Position numbers and translations under genes: made by a program. This document shows positions 40,824 to 48,686 of a stretch of DNA of 52,503 bases, piece after piece; positions within the stretch are counted from its first letter, which is position 1, and every line of letters starts with the position of its first letter. The notes below the pieces were generated by a model. The model had not been told where the DNA came from, did no database searches, and was given only the letters and a program-made list of their open reading frames with translations. This DNA comes from Clostridia bacterium. GTDB lineage: Bacteria; Bacillota; Clostridia; UBA1381. The stretch lies in the NCBI GenBank assembly GCA_017404065.1, contig JAFRDB010000016.1, positions 1 to 52,503 on the forward strand, read 5' to 3'.

Positions 40824-40997
40824 TCATTCTGCTGCCGGTGCACCTACCGGGCATACACCCTCACATGCGCCGCACTCTATACAAGTGTCTGCATCAATAA
40901 CGTATGCAGCATCACCTTCTGAAATAGCGCTTACCGGACACTCAGCTGCACATGCACCGCAGCTGATGCAGGCATCAGCATCAATTTTGTAAGCCAT
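40824..40997 (-). CDS. 2[4Fe-4S] ferredoxin
   Basis: A 57-residue clostridial-type ferredoxin. Two cluster motifs are present: 'CISCGACAAECPVSAI' (cysteines 10, 13, 16, 20) and 'CIECGACEGVCPVGAP' (39, 42, 45, 49). It carries low-potential electrons in the cytosol; neighbouring genes do not point to one partner. The ATG at 40997 follows AGGAGGT. It has its own promoter and terminator, so it is transcribed alone. Confidence 0.96.
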   Translation of the reverse strand: MAYKIDADACISCGACAAECPVSAISEGDAAYVIDADTCIECGACEGVCPVGAPAAE

Positions 40998-41053
40998 AAT
41001 AGTTACCTCCTGTGATATTAATACGTAAATTCCCAGACCTCTGTCTTAATAGT

Positions 41054-41082
41054 ATTATATCACACACATACGAAAATTGCAA
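41054..41082 (-). promoter_or_regulatory. Promoter of the ferredoxin gene
   Basis: On the minus strand TTGCAA (41077-41082) and TATAAT (41054-41059) are 17 bases apart, about 57 bases before the ATG. Confidence 0.8.
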
Positions 41083-41119
41083 GAGCCGATTTCCATATTT
41101 AGAGGTAATCTTTGTTCGC

Positions 41120-42175
41120 TTACGGTAACTCTGTTTGTTGACTACTATTCTTTTGGTTCCCTGTCTTTCTCTTTCCGCCTCTGCCGCGACTAAATCTCCT
41201 GTTTTTCTGCTTCAGCTGCACGGCTTTCTTATCCTTTTCCGGCTCTGCTTGCGGCTTATCGGGTGCCGGCTCTGCCGTTTTTTCTGTCTTCATGCGTCTT
41301 CGCTGCCGTTTCCTTTTTGGCTTTTCCGCATCAAGCATCTCGGATAACATCTGCTCCGGCTCCGGCTTTGAATTACCGTTTATCTCTGTAATGTCATATT
41401 CCTTTTGCGATGTTGAATCTTCGCTGTCAAACCTTACCTTTACCTTGCCTCGAAGAAGAGCAGAGCTTACGACCTTGCCCTTGCCATCCGGAGTGTTGAC
41501 CTCCTCGCCGTTTTTAGGATACTCCTTCATCAGCGCTTCATAGTTATCCTGCTCGTATTTAAGACAGCACATCAGCCTGCCGCATACGCCGGAGATCTTT
41601 GTCGGATTGAGCGCAAGCCCCTGATCCTTTGCCATCCTTACCGAGACCGGGACAAATTCACTTAAAAACTCCGAGCAGCAAAGATTTCTGCCGCACATGC
41701 CAACGGATCCCATCGTCTTTGACTCGTCCCTGACACCTATCTGTCTAAGCTCTATCCTCGTGCGGAAAACCGATGCAAGATCCTTTACAAGATCTCTGAA
41801 ATCCACCCTTCCGTCTGCGGTAAAATAGAAAAGTATTTTGCTCCCGTCAAAGGAATATTCCACATCTATGAGCTTCATATCAAGTCCGTGCTCTTTTACC
41901 TTTTCACGGCATATACGGAATGCTTCCTTTTCCTTTTTCTTGTTCTCATTATGTCTTGCGGTATCTTCCTCCGTAGCTATGCGCATAACGCCTTTGAGCG
42001 GCTTTACTATAGTATTGTCGCTGACCTCGTTCACGCCCATCGTTACCTCGCCGTACTCAACGCCACGGCTGGTCTCTACGATAACATGCATACCGTGTCT
42101 TATTTCATAGTCCAGCGGATCAAAATAATACATTTTTCCACTTGGCTTGAATCTGACTCCTACAATCTTTGTCAT
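41120..42175 (-). CDS. ricT: PSP1-domain protein RicT (YaaT)
   Basis: A 351-residue PSP1-family protein. In Bacillus, RicT works with RicA and RicF in an Fe-S complex that helps RNase Y mature mRNAs. The PSP1 core is at about 50-220 ('GVEYGEVTMGVNEV', 'FYFTADGRVDFRDLVKDLASVFRTRIELRQIGVRDE'), with cluster cysteines in 'GMCGRNLCCSEF' and 'GVCGRLMCCLKYE'. Past residue about 265 it carries a long basic, low-complexity tail ('KRKRQRRRMK', 'RFSRGRGGKRK') that the Bacillus protein lacks as far as I recall and that may bind RNA. I chose the ATG at 42175. It has its own consensus promoter. Confidence 0.92.
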   Translation of the reverse strand: MTKIVGVRFKPSGKMYYFDPLDYEIRHGMHVIVETSRGVEYGEVTMGVNEVSDNTIVKPLKGVMRIATEEDTARHNENKKKEKEAFRICREKVKEHGLDMKLIDVEYSFDGSKILFYFTADGRVDFRDLVKDLASVFRTRIELRQIGVRDESKTMGSVGMCGRNLCCSEFLSEFVPVSVRMAKDQGLALNPTKISGVCGRLMCCLKYEQDNYEALMKEYPKNGEEVNTPDGKGKVVSSALLRGKVKVRFDSEDSTSQKEYDITEINGNSKPEPEQMLSEMLDAEKPKRKRQRRRMKTEKTAEPAPDKPQAEPEKDKKAVQLKQKNRRFSRGRGGKRKTGNQKNSSQQTELP

Positions 42176-42231
42176 ATCGATACTAACCCTCTTTATTCGT
42201 TTTGCATAAGCAAAAAACACTTCGAGCTTAT

Positions 42232-42260
42232 ATTATAACCTATTTGCAAACAATTGTCAA
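42232..42260 (-). promoter_or_regulatory. Consensus promoter of ricT
   Basis: On the minus strand TTGACA (42255-42260) and TATAAT (42232-42237) are 17 bases apart, a perfect sigma-A consensus, in the gap after the nucleoid-protein gene. Confidence 0.9.
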
Positions 42261-42287
42261 GCTAAACCCCTTGTTAAATTTAATCGG

Positions 42288-43298
42288 CTACTTATTTATT
42301 ATCTCGGTTATATTATTTATCTTTATTGAAATAGTGCCATCCTCGTTTGTTATTATTTCGATGTAGTCCGGATTTTTGTAGTATTCCGGCGGAAAACTGA
42401 GATTTACTCCCGTATCTGTCGAAAGCTTTATATCCGCTGTCATTTTCTTCGTCAGATACTTCGTCGCCTCTACCCTTTCCGGAACTCCGGCGCGTTCAAG
42501 CTTCTCCTTAAACTCATCTCGCATCGATGGGAGTCCCTCAAATACCTTATCCGCAACCGCGCCGGTATCTACATACTCGTAATTGTTTTCCTCTATGCTC
42601 TCAGTGACATATTCCTTTATCCTTGCCTGCGCCGCAATGGTGTCCGCTCCGTTTTCAAGCGCGACCTTTTTCGCGATTCGTTTTACCGTGTTAGCGCTCT
42701 CGCGCGGAGATATCTCGTACTCGCATTCAAGCAAAAGCTCGGCTATAACATCTACAGGCTCTCCGTCTATCTTGTGCTTACGTCCCGCATATCTGACCGA
42801 GCCGCTGTTAAGGTTTATAAACGCGCTTTCTGATATCTTCTGCGTTATCGGCGGCAGGATGGCATAGTGGTTTATAATATTGTTAAACACTTTACCGTCA
42901 TCCTGGATCACAGTATGCGTCATTCCTGTCTTGTTGTCGCATTTGAGAATACCGATTATATTTTCCTCGCCCGCTACAAACTCGACTACTATAAGATCCG
43001 CCGGACGCGGCTCATCGCTTGCCGTCTCTGCCTCATAAAGTCTCTCGGCAGCTGTTTGCGACAGCTCCGCAAAGCTCGCCTGTCCTGACTTATACTGCTC
43101 CAGCCTTGCGCGGAAACCGCTTGTTTCTTTGAATTCCGCGGGACGAAGTGAAGCAGAGTCATATATCTTTTCTATATGCTTTGCTATGAACGTATTTATC
43201 TCCGCATTCTCTACATCGAGAAGCTCATCGGAAAATATGTTCATACCCGAATTCGCATCCATTATATGTAGTATTGCCTTCTTTAATCCTACTATCAT
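42288..43298 (-). CDS. Nucleoid-associated protein (NdpA family)
   Basis: A 336-residue protein of the 37-kDa nucleoid-associated family. 'IVGLKKAILHIMDANSGMNIFSDELLDV' is the characteristic N-terminus ('ILHIMD' and 'SDELLD'), 'ADLIVVEFVAGEENIIGILKCDNK' the central beta hairpin region, and 'GTISIKINNI' the last strands. In E. coli the relative YejK binds DNA; no more precise role is known. It starts 12 bases after the beta-lactamase-like gene and is the last gene of the smc operon. Confidence 0.85.
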   Translation of the reverse strand: MIVGLKKAILHIMDANSGMNIFSDELLDVENAEINTFIAKHIEKIYDSASLRPAEFKETSGFRARLEQYKSGQASFAELSQTAAERLYEAETASDEPRPADLIVVEFVAGEENIIGILKCDNKTGMTHTVIQDDGKVFNNIINHYAILPPITQKISESAFINLNSGSVRYAGRKHKIDGEPVDVIAELLLECEYEISPRESANTVKRIAKKVALENGADTIAAQARIKEYVTESIEENNYEYVDTGAVADKVFEGLPSMRDEFKEKLERAGVPERVEATKYLTKKMTADIKLSTDTGVNLSFPPEYYKNPDYIEIITNEDGTISIKINNITEIINK

Positions 43299-43310
43299 TT
43301 TTATGACCCC

Positions 43311-44186
43311 TTAATTATTTACAAAGTTATATACCATTTCTGATATTTTAACAAACACATCTACTCTGCCGTATGCATTGTTAAGACCATCACCTATCAC
43401 CGCAAGCACATAAGTTGCAGCGGGAGAGAATATTATTGCCGCATCACCCTGGTTATATTCCAGCTCTCCGGTCTTATTCGCAGTCTCTACCCCTTCCGGC
43501 ACTCCGGCGATCAGCTTTTGCAGATGCTGCTGTTGTTTGAGATAGCTCAATATTTTTTCCGAATATTCGGGGGACACTATAGTGCCGTCAAGTATGCCGC
43601 GCAGATACGCGCCGCAGTCGTTAACAGACGTAAAGTTATAGTTCCTGTGCAAGCCCTTGTAAAATTGACCCGTGTCGGCAAAGCCTCTTTCAGCGGCAAC
43701 CGCCGTAACGTATGCCATGCCCGCACTGTACGACCCGCCTCCTAAACGTCTTGTTACCGTCTGCCATGCGCTGTTGTCGCTGTAGGTTATCATCTTCATA
43801 AGCTGATTTTCGAGCGCGGCATCGTCTGCCATCGCGCCGTTTAAGACCTTCTGATATGCCGCCTGGATAACAAACAGCTTTATAAGACTTGCCGAATATA
43901 CCTGATGACTGTTTATCGATATCTCATCGCCGGTATCGCAATTATAAAAATACAGCGACCAGTCGCCCTGCTCCTGTGACAGCCGCTCCTCAAGCTTACC
44001 TTTCAACACCGAATAGTCCGGCGGCGAAGTCGGCTCCGGCGTCGGCAGTATCATATCCGGCGCTTCCGGTTCGAATGACGGAATATAATAAAACACGCTC
44101 AAAAACAGTCCTACCGCTATAATTCCTGACACAAGCTTTAATATAAGCTTAATTATTCTCTGTATCCTTGTCTTCAATATCTGCAC
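43311..44186 (-). CDS. Class A beta-lactamase-like serine hydrolase, membrane-anchored
   Basis: A 291-residue exported protein. A membrane helix at about 12-36 is followed by a Pro/Glu-rich linker and a penicillin-binding-type fold with all three core motifs: 'SASLIKLF' (S100, K103), 'YSDNSAW' (S136-N138) and 'NKTGELEY'. The omega-loop glutamate motif (ExxLN) of true class A beta-lactamases is not seen, so this is more likely a peptidoglycan-related hydrolase or an inactive relative than a resistance enzyme. It starts with GTG at 44186, inside the recD2 end (38-base overlap), which suggests translational coupling. Confidence 0.85.
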   Translation of the reverse strand: MQILKTRIQRIIKLILKLVSGIIAVGLFLSVFYYIPSFEPEAPDMILPTPEPTSPPDYSVLKGKLEERLSQEQGDWSLYFYNCDTGDEISINSHQVYSASLIKLFVIQAAYQKVLNGAMADDAALENQLMKMITYSDNSAWQTVTRRLGGGSYSAGMAYVTAVAAERGFADTGQFYKGLHRNYNFTSVNDCGAYLRGILDGTIVSPEYSEKILSYLKQQQHLQKLIAGVPEGVETANKTGELEYNQGDAAIIFSPAATYVLAVIGDGLNNAYGRVDVFVKISEMVYNFVNN

Positions 44187-46401
44187 TTCGCTCTCTTATC
44201 TTTATCAGCCGCTCCTTAAGCCCCGTAAATCTCTTTGAAAATGAATTGTTGTTTGTCATGTTCATTATTGTTTTTTCACTGCCCACTATAACAACCATCT
44301 TCTTTGCGCGTGTGACTGCCGTATACAGCAGATTGCGGCTCATGAGCATGGGTATGAACGAGCATGCCGGTATTATAACATACCCGAACTCGCTCCCCTG
44401 GCTCTTGTGCACAGTTATCGCGTATGCAAGCTCAAGCTCGTCAAGGCTTGTGAACGGATACTCTATAGTCTTATCATCGTCAAAGGTAATAAGCATATAT
44501 TTATCCTCTGTATGAATACTGTCTATAACACCAATATCGCCGTTATATATACCCGTCCCCTTCGTTCCGTCGGCGCATGTATATTCAATATCGTAATTGT
44601 TCTTGACCTGCATGACCTTATCTCCCTCACGGAAGACGGTCTGACCGTATTGATGCTCCCGTTTCTCCTGTCGCGGCGGGTTGATAACGCTCTGCAGACG
44701 CTTATTCAGCTCAACCGTTCCGGATAATCCCTTTTTCGTGGGTGTCAGAACCTGTATATCAGCCATAGGATCTACCGAGTACGCGCCGGGCAGCCGTTTT
44801 GTATACAGCTCCGTTATTGTTGCAACGGCCGCTTCGGGCGTTCTCCGCCGCATAAAGAAAAAGTCGCGTGTTCTGTCCTCCAGCTCCGGCGGCTCGCCTC
44901 GGTTTATACGGTGAGCGTTCACTATTATAAGGCTCTCGGATGACTGCCTGAATATACGCGTCAGCTTTATTACCGGTATCGCGCCGGACTCTATTATGTC
45001 GTGAAGCACATTACCCGGCCCCACAGACGGAAGCTGGTCGCTGTCACCGGAAAATATAACCCGTCCTCCCGGCTTTACCGCCTTTAAAAAGGATGCCATC
45101 AGCGGCGTGTCTATCATACTGACCTCGTCAAGGATAACTACATCCGCCGTCAGCGGATCATCCTCGTCATGGCTGAACACATGCGCCCCGCCGAGCAGCT
45201 GCGCGCCAAGCAGACGATGTATCGTCTTTGCTTCGCGTCCTGTGATCTGCGTCATACGCTTCGCCGCCCTGCCCGTCGGCGCGGCAAGAGCAATATTCAG
45301 CTTCATATCCTCCAGCAGGCTGATTATCGTATTTATAGTGGTGGTCTTCCCTGTGCCGGGTCCGCCGGTAAGCACCATACATCTGCCCGACAGCGCCGTT
45401 ATCACCGCTTCGCTCTGCGCCGGCGCGAGCTGGATGTCATGCTCCTTTTCAAACTCCGCGATCGCCTCCTCCGCCGCAAGCGCTGTCATACTGTATTTGC
45501 CGCACTGTGCCGCCATCATCGACAGCCGGCGCGCAATATAGCTCTCATCATGGTAAAAATTATATATGTAGCACGCGTCCTCACCATCTATACGATCACA
45601 CATGATACTGCGCTCTGCAATAAGCTCCGTGACCGCATTCTGTACCTCTGCATCCGAAACACCCAGCTCGTACACCGTATGCTCCATAAGAAGCTCCCGC
45701 GGCATATATACATGCCCGATTGCATACGCGGCATCGCGCAGAAAATACATCACTCCGCACCGTATACGCTTCGGACTGTTTTTCGGTATACCCATACCCG
45801 ATGCAATATTATCCGCTTTACGGAAGGATATGCCGTCTATCTGATTTGCAAGCGAATACGGATCCTCCTTTATCTTAGCGATCGCGTCCGCACCGAACAA
45901 CTTATGTATCTTGACCGCAAGATTAGGCGATATGTTATACTGCTGCAAAAACATCACTATATTCTGGACGGCGCGCTGCTCATTGAAGGATGCACTTATC
46001 ATCTGCGCCTTGCTCCGGCTGATCCCCTTCAGCTCCGCAAGCCGTTCGGGGGACGCTGCAATTATCTCAAACACGTCTTTGCCAAATGCCTCCACGAGCT
46101 TTTTTGCCGTAGCCTCGCGCACACCCTTGATCATACCGGAGCCGAGATATTTTATCATCGAAATTTCATCCGACGGCATGATAGTCTTATACAGCTCGAC
46201 CTTGAACTGCTCACCGTATTCCGGATGCGTGATCCACGAGCCGGTAAACTCGGCATTCTCGCCCTCTGATATGCCGGGCATATATCCCACAGCATAAAAT
46301 TGTCCCTCTTCTTTTGAGTCCGCCTCGCATATAACATAGCCATTATCAGGGTTACTGTATACTATATTATCGATTACAGCTTCTATTATCAGCCTGTCCA
46401 T
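44149..46401 (-). CDS. recD2: ATP-dependent 5'-3' DNA helicase RecD2
   Basis: A 750-residue superfamily 1B helicase. The N-terminal OB-like part ('VIDNIVYSNPDNGYVICEAD') and helix-hairpin-helix repeats (about 95-270, 'LAELKGISRSKAQMISASF') mark RecD2, the form not tied to RecBC. The motor follows: 'LTGGPGTGKTTTINTII' (about 344-360), 'APTGRAAKRM', 'VILDEVSMIDTPL', 'GDSDQLPSVGPGNVL', and at the end 'ELAYAITVHKSQGSEF' and 'RNLLYTAVTRAKK'. It acts in DNA repair or replication-fork maintenance. It overlaps the decarboxylase-like gene by 13 bases. Confidence 0.96.
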   Translation of the reverse strand: MDRLIIEAVIDNIVYSNPDNGYVICEADSKEEGQFYAVGYMPGISEGENAEFTGSWITHPEYGEQFKVELYKTIMPSDEISMIKYLGSGMIKGVREATAKKLVEAFGKDVFEIIAASPERLAELKGISRSKAQMISASFNEQRAVQNIVMFLQQYNISPNLAVKIHKLFGADAIAKIKEDPYSLANQIDGISFRKADNIASGMGIPKNSPKRIRCGVMYFLRDAAYAIGHVYMPRELLMEHTVYELGVSDAEVQNAVTELIAERSIMCDRIDGEDACYIYNFYHDESYIARRLSMMAAQCGKYSMTALAAEEAIAEFEKEHDIQLAPAQSEAVITALSGRCMVLTGGPGTGKTTTINTIISLLEDMKLNIALAAPTGRAAKRMTQITGREAKTIHRLLGAQLLGGAHVFSHDEDDPLTADVVILDEVSMIDTPLMASFLKAVKPGGRVIFSGDSDQLPSVGPGNVLHDIIESGAIPVIKLTRIFRQSSESLIIVNAHRINRGEPPELEDRTRDFFFMRRRTPEAAVATITELYTKRLPGAYSVDPMADIQVLTPTKKGLSGTVELNKRLQSVINPPRQEKREHQYGQTVFREGDKVMQVKNNYDIEYTCADGTKGTGIYNGDIGVIDSIHTEDKYMLITFDDDKTIEYPFTSLDELELAYAITVHKSQGSEFGYVIIPACSFIPMLMSRNLLYTAVTRAKKMVVIVGSEKTIMNMTNNNSFSKRFTGLKERLIKIRERSADIEDKDTENN

Positions 46402-47753
46402 TTTACGACCTCTGCTTTATCTCCGCTTATTCCCTTGAGCTGTGCTCCCGCGTTAATAAGCTTTTTTATATACTCTATGCTTTCATTCCTTATCCTCTCG
46501 CCTGTTACAACTATCGCCGTCCCCGGCGGATATGCCGTTATGGTCGTTGCTGCAATCCTGTCAGTCGCTTCTTCAAGCGGTACAAGCTCCGTTTCAGCGT
46601 ACCATCCGCATGATGGTGATACGACAGTGTCTGTCACAGGCGGCGGTAAAATCATCGGTCTGCGGCTTCTTTTTTCTGCGCCTCCGACAATCTCTCCAAG
46701 TGCCTTTGTCAGCTTCGCAAAATCCAGCGCTTTGTTCCACGGCGTTGCGATAAGCACGATATTATTCATATCAGCCATCTCAACATCTATGCCATACTTA
46801 TCAGAAAGTCGCCTTGCGACCTCAAAGCCGGTAAGCTCATATTCACTAAAGCCAATAACCACGCGTGTTATGTCATCATTTTCAAGTACTTTTATATCCA
46901 GCTTCTCCAGATCAAACTCCAGATCAACACATTTTTCTATTATAGCTCCGTAATCGGAATATTCAAGCTCCGCCCTCGCTATGTCCGCCGATGCCGCTAT
47001 CGGGTATGACGGACTTGATGTGCCGAACGACGCAAGCGCACGTTTTACGCGTTTTATGTCAATCAAACCCTCTTTTATATGCAAATATGCCGCACCGGTG
47101 AGAGCGTTGAGTGTTTTATGTGCGCTCTGGCACACCATATCGGCATAGCGAACGGCAGATTTCGGGAAGTCACCCAATCCGGAAAACATAGGAGAACCAA
47201 AATGTGCCCCATGCGCCTCGTCAACAAGCAGCGGCACACCCGCAGCATGGCATTTTTCTGCTATGCCCTTAATATCCTTTGCGATGCCGTAATAATTTGG
47301 CGAGGTCATAAGCACCGCCTTTATATCGGGCGTTATCTCAAAATCCTCATTTGCCGTCGGTATGCAAAATTCCTCATCATACCGTATCGGAACAAGTCTT
47401 AGCCTGAACCCGCATAAGGCGCAGGTGTTTATAACACTCACATGGCAGTCCGCCCCGGCAAGTAATGTATCACCCGGCGTGAGCACAGACGAGAGCATGG
47501 CCTGAACACCCTCAGTTGAGCCGCCGGTCATAATAAAGCTTTTATCAGAGCCGTACAGCTCTGATAAAAGCTCATTCGCCCGCGTTACCTCCGGGCTTTG
47601 CCCATGCAGATCCACCGTTGCGGCAAGCTCCGTTACATCACATTTTTTCAGATCCGCTGCAAGTCCGCGCCCGTTCTTATGTCCCGGCATAGCAAATGGG
47701 ATTCTGTTCTTTTTGTGATACTCCTTTAGCTTAGTATATATCGGTGTTTCCAT
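46389..47753 (-). CDS. Orn/Lys/Arg decarboxylase family PLP enzyme
   Basis: A 454-residue fold-type I PLP enzyme. 'RIPFAMPGHKNGRGL' is the family start, 'TGGSTEGVQAML' binds the phosphate, 'VDEAHGAHFGSP' contains D178, and the PLP lysine is K213 in 'CQSAHKTLNALTGA'. It is shorter than biodegradative decarboxylases and resembles the YaaO/SpeA-like group. The substrate (Arg, Lys or Orn) cannot be told from sequence. I chose the ATG at 47753; an ATG at 47768 is possible, and a longer frame only overlaps ftsY. Its place between ftsY and recD2 looks like co-transcription rather than shared function. Confidence 0.88.
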   Translation of the reverse strand: METPIYTKLKEYHKKNRIPFAMPGHKNGRGLAADLKKCDVTELAATVDLHGQSPEVTRANELLSELYGSDKSFIMTGGSTEGVQAMLSSVLTPGDTLLAGADCHVSVINTCALCGFRLRLVPIRYDEEFCIPTANEDFEITPDIKAVLMTSPNYYGIAKDIKGIAEKCHAAGVPLLVDEAHGAHFGSPMFSGLGDFPKSAVRYADMVCQSAHKTLNALTGAAYLHIKEGLIDIKRVKRALASFGTSSPSYPIAASADIARAELEYSDYGAIIEKCVDLEFDLEKLDIKVLENDDITRVVIGFSEYELTGFEVARRLSDKYGIDVEMADMNNIVLIATPWNKALDFAKLTKALGEIVGGAEKRSRRPMILPPPVTDTVVSPSCGWYAETELVPLEEATDRIAATTITAYPPGTAIVVTGERIRNESIEYIKKLINAGAQLKGISGDKAEVVKWTG

Positions 47754-47757
47754 TCGA

Positions 47758-48675
47758 TCATCTTTCATCGTCAAACAGCGCCCTTGCAAACTCTGCCGCG
47801 TCGAAAGGCTGAAGGTCATTGATCCCCTCACCGACACCGATGAACTTGACAGGGATGCCCTTATCAGCGCAGATCGTGATAACGATACCGCCCTTGGCGG
47901 TTCCGTCAAGCTTTGTGAGGAATATACCGGTTATATCCGATACCTCGGAAAACAGCTGCGCCTGACTTACAGCGTTCTGTCCGGTAGTAGCGTCAAGCAC
48001 AAGCAGATTTTCTCTCGAAGCGTCCGGAAGCTCGCGTGAGATCACGCGGCTTATCTTTTCAAGCTCCGCCATCAGGTTCTTTTTATTATGCAGACGTCCT
48101 GCAGTATCGCATACAAGCACATCCACACCTCTTGCCTTTGCCGCGTTACAGGCATCGTAAATGACAGCGGCGGGATCTGAACCCTCCTGATGCTTTATTA
48201 TCTCCACGCCCACGCGTTCCGCCCAAATATTGAGCTGGTCTATTGCCGCGGCACGGAACGTGTCGGCGGCGGCAAGCATAACACGCTTACCCTGTGCCTT
48301 ATAAAATGCAGCAAGCTTGCCGATGCTCGTAGTCTTGCCAACACCGTTGACTCCTATAACGAGCACTACAGACGGGGTCGTTTCAAGCCGCATCTCCGAA
48401 TCCGATGCAAGCATCGCGTCAGCTATAACTTTTTGCAGCTCGCGCTTTACCTCACGTCCGTCCTCTATCCTCTTTGCCTTTACCCTATCACGCAGCTCGT
48501 CAATAAGCGAAACCGCGGTATCCATACCGAGATCTGCCATTATGAGCGCTTCTTCCAGACTCTCGAACAGCTCCTCATCCACCTGCACAAAGGCGGAGAA
48601 AACCTCATTCACTCTTTCCGAGATCGCATCCGATGTCTTTTTCAGACCAGCCTTAAGTTTATCAAATAATCCCAT
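47758..48675 (-). CDS. ftsY: Signal recognition particle receptor FtsY
   Basis: A 305-residue SRP GTPase. A short N-domain ('[19 protein letters not shown]') precedes the GTPase: G1 '[15 protein letters not shown]' (about 109-123), '[13 protein letters not shown]', G3 '[14 protein letters not shown]', G4 '[10 protein letters not shown]' and the closing '[13 protein letters not shown]'. The acidic A-domain is very short, as in many Gram-positive bacteria. It receives SRP-bound ribosomes at the membrane. The pair smc-ftsY, 11 bases apart, is a widely conserved arrangement. Confidence 0.97.
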   Translation of the reverse strand: MGLFDKLKAGLKKTSDAISERVNEVFSAFVQVDEELFESLEEALIMADLGMDTAVSLIDELRDRVKAKRIEDGREVKRELQKVIADAMLASDSEMRLETTPSVVLVIGVNGVGKTTSIGKLAAFYKAQGKRVMLAAADTFRAAAIDQLNIWAERVGVEIIKHQEGSDPAAVIYDACNAAKARGVDVLVCDTAGRLHNKKNLMAELEKISRVISRELPDASRENLLVLDATTGQNAVSQAQLFSEVSDITGIFLTKLDGTAKGGIVITICADKGIPVKFIGVGEGINDLQPFDAAEFARALFDDER

Positions 48676-48686
48676 TCTTTTTCTCC

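Noticed and set aside
43311..44186. Antibiotic-resistance beta-lactamase
   Set aside because: The general-base glutamate motif of class A enzymes is not visible and the gene sits in a housekeeping operon.
45169..46269. 366-residue ORF on the plus strand
   Set aside because: It is the shadow of recD2, whose helicase motifs are complete on the other strand; the translation is Arg/Cys/His-rich nonsense.
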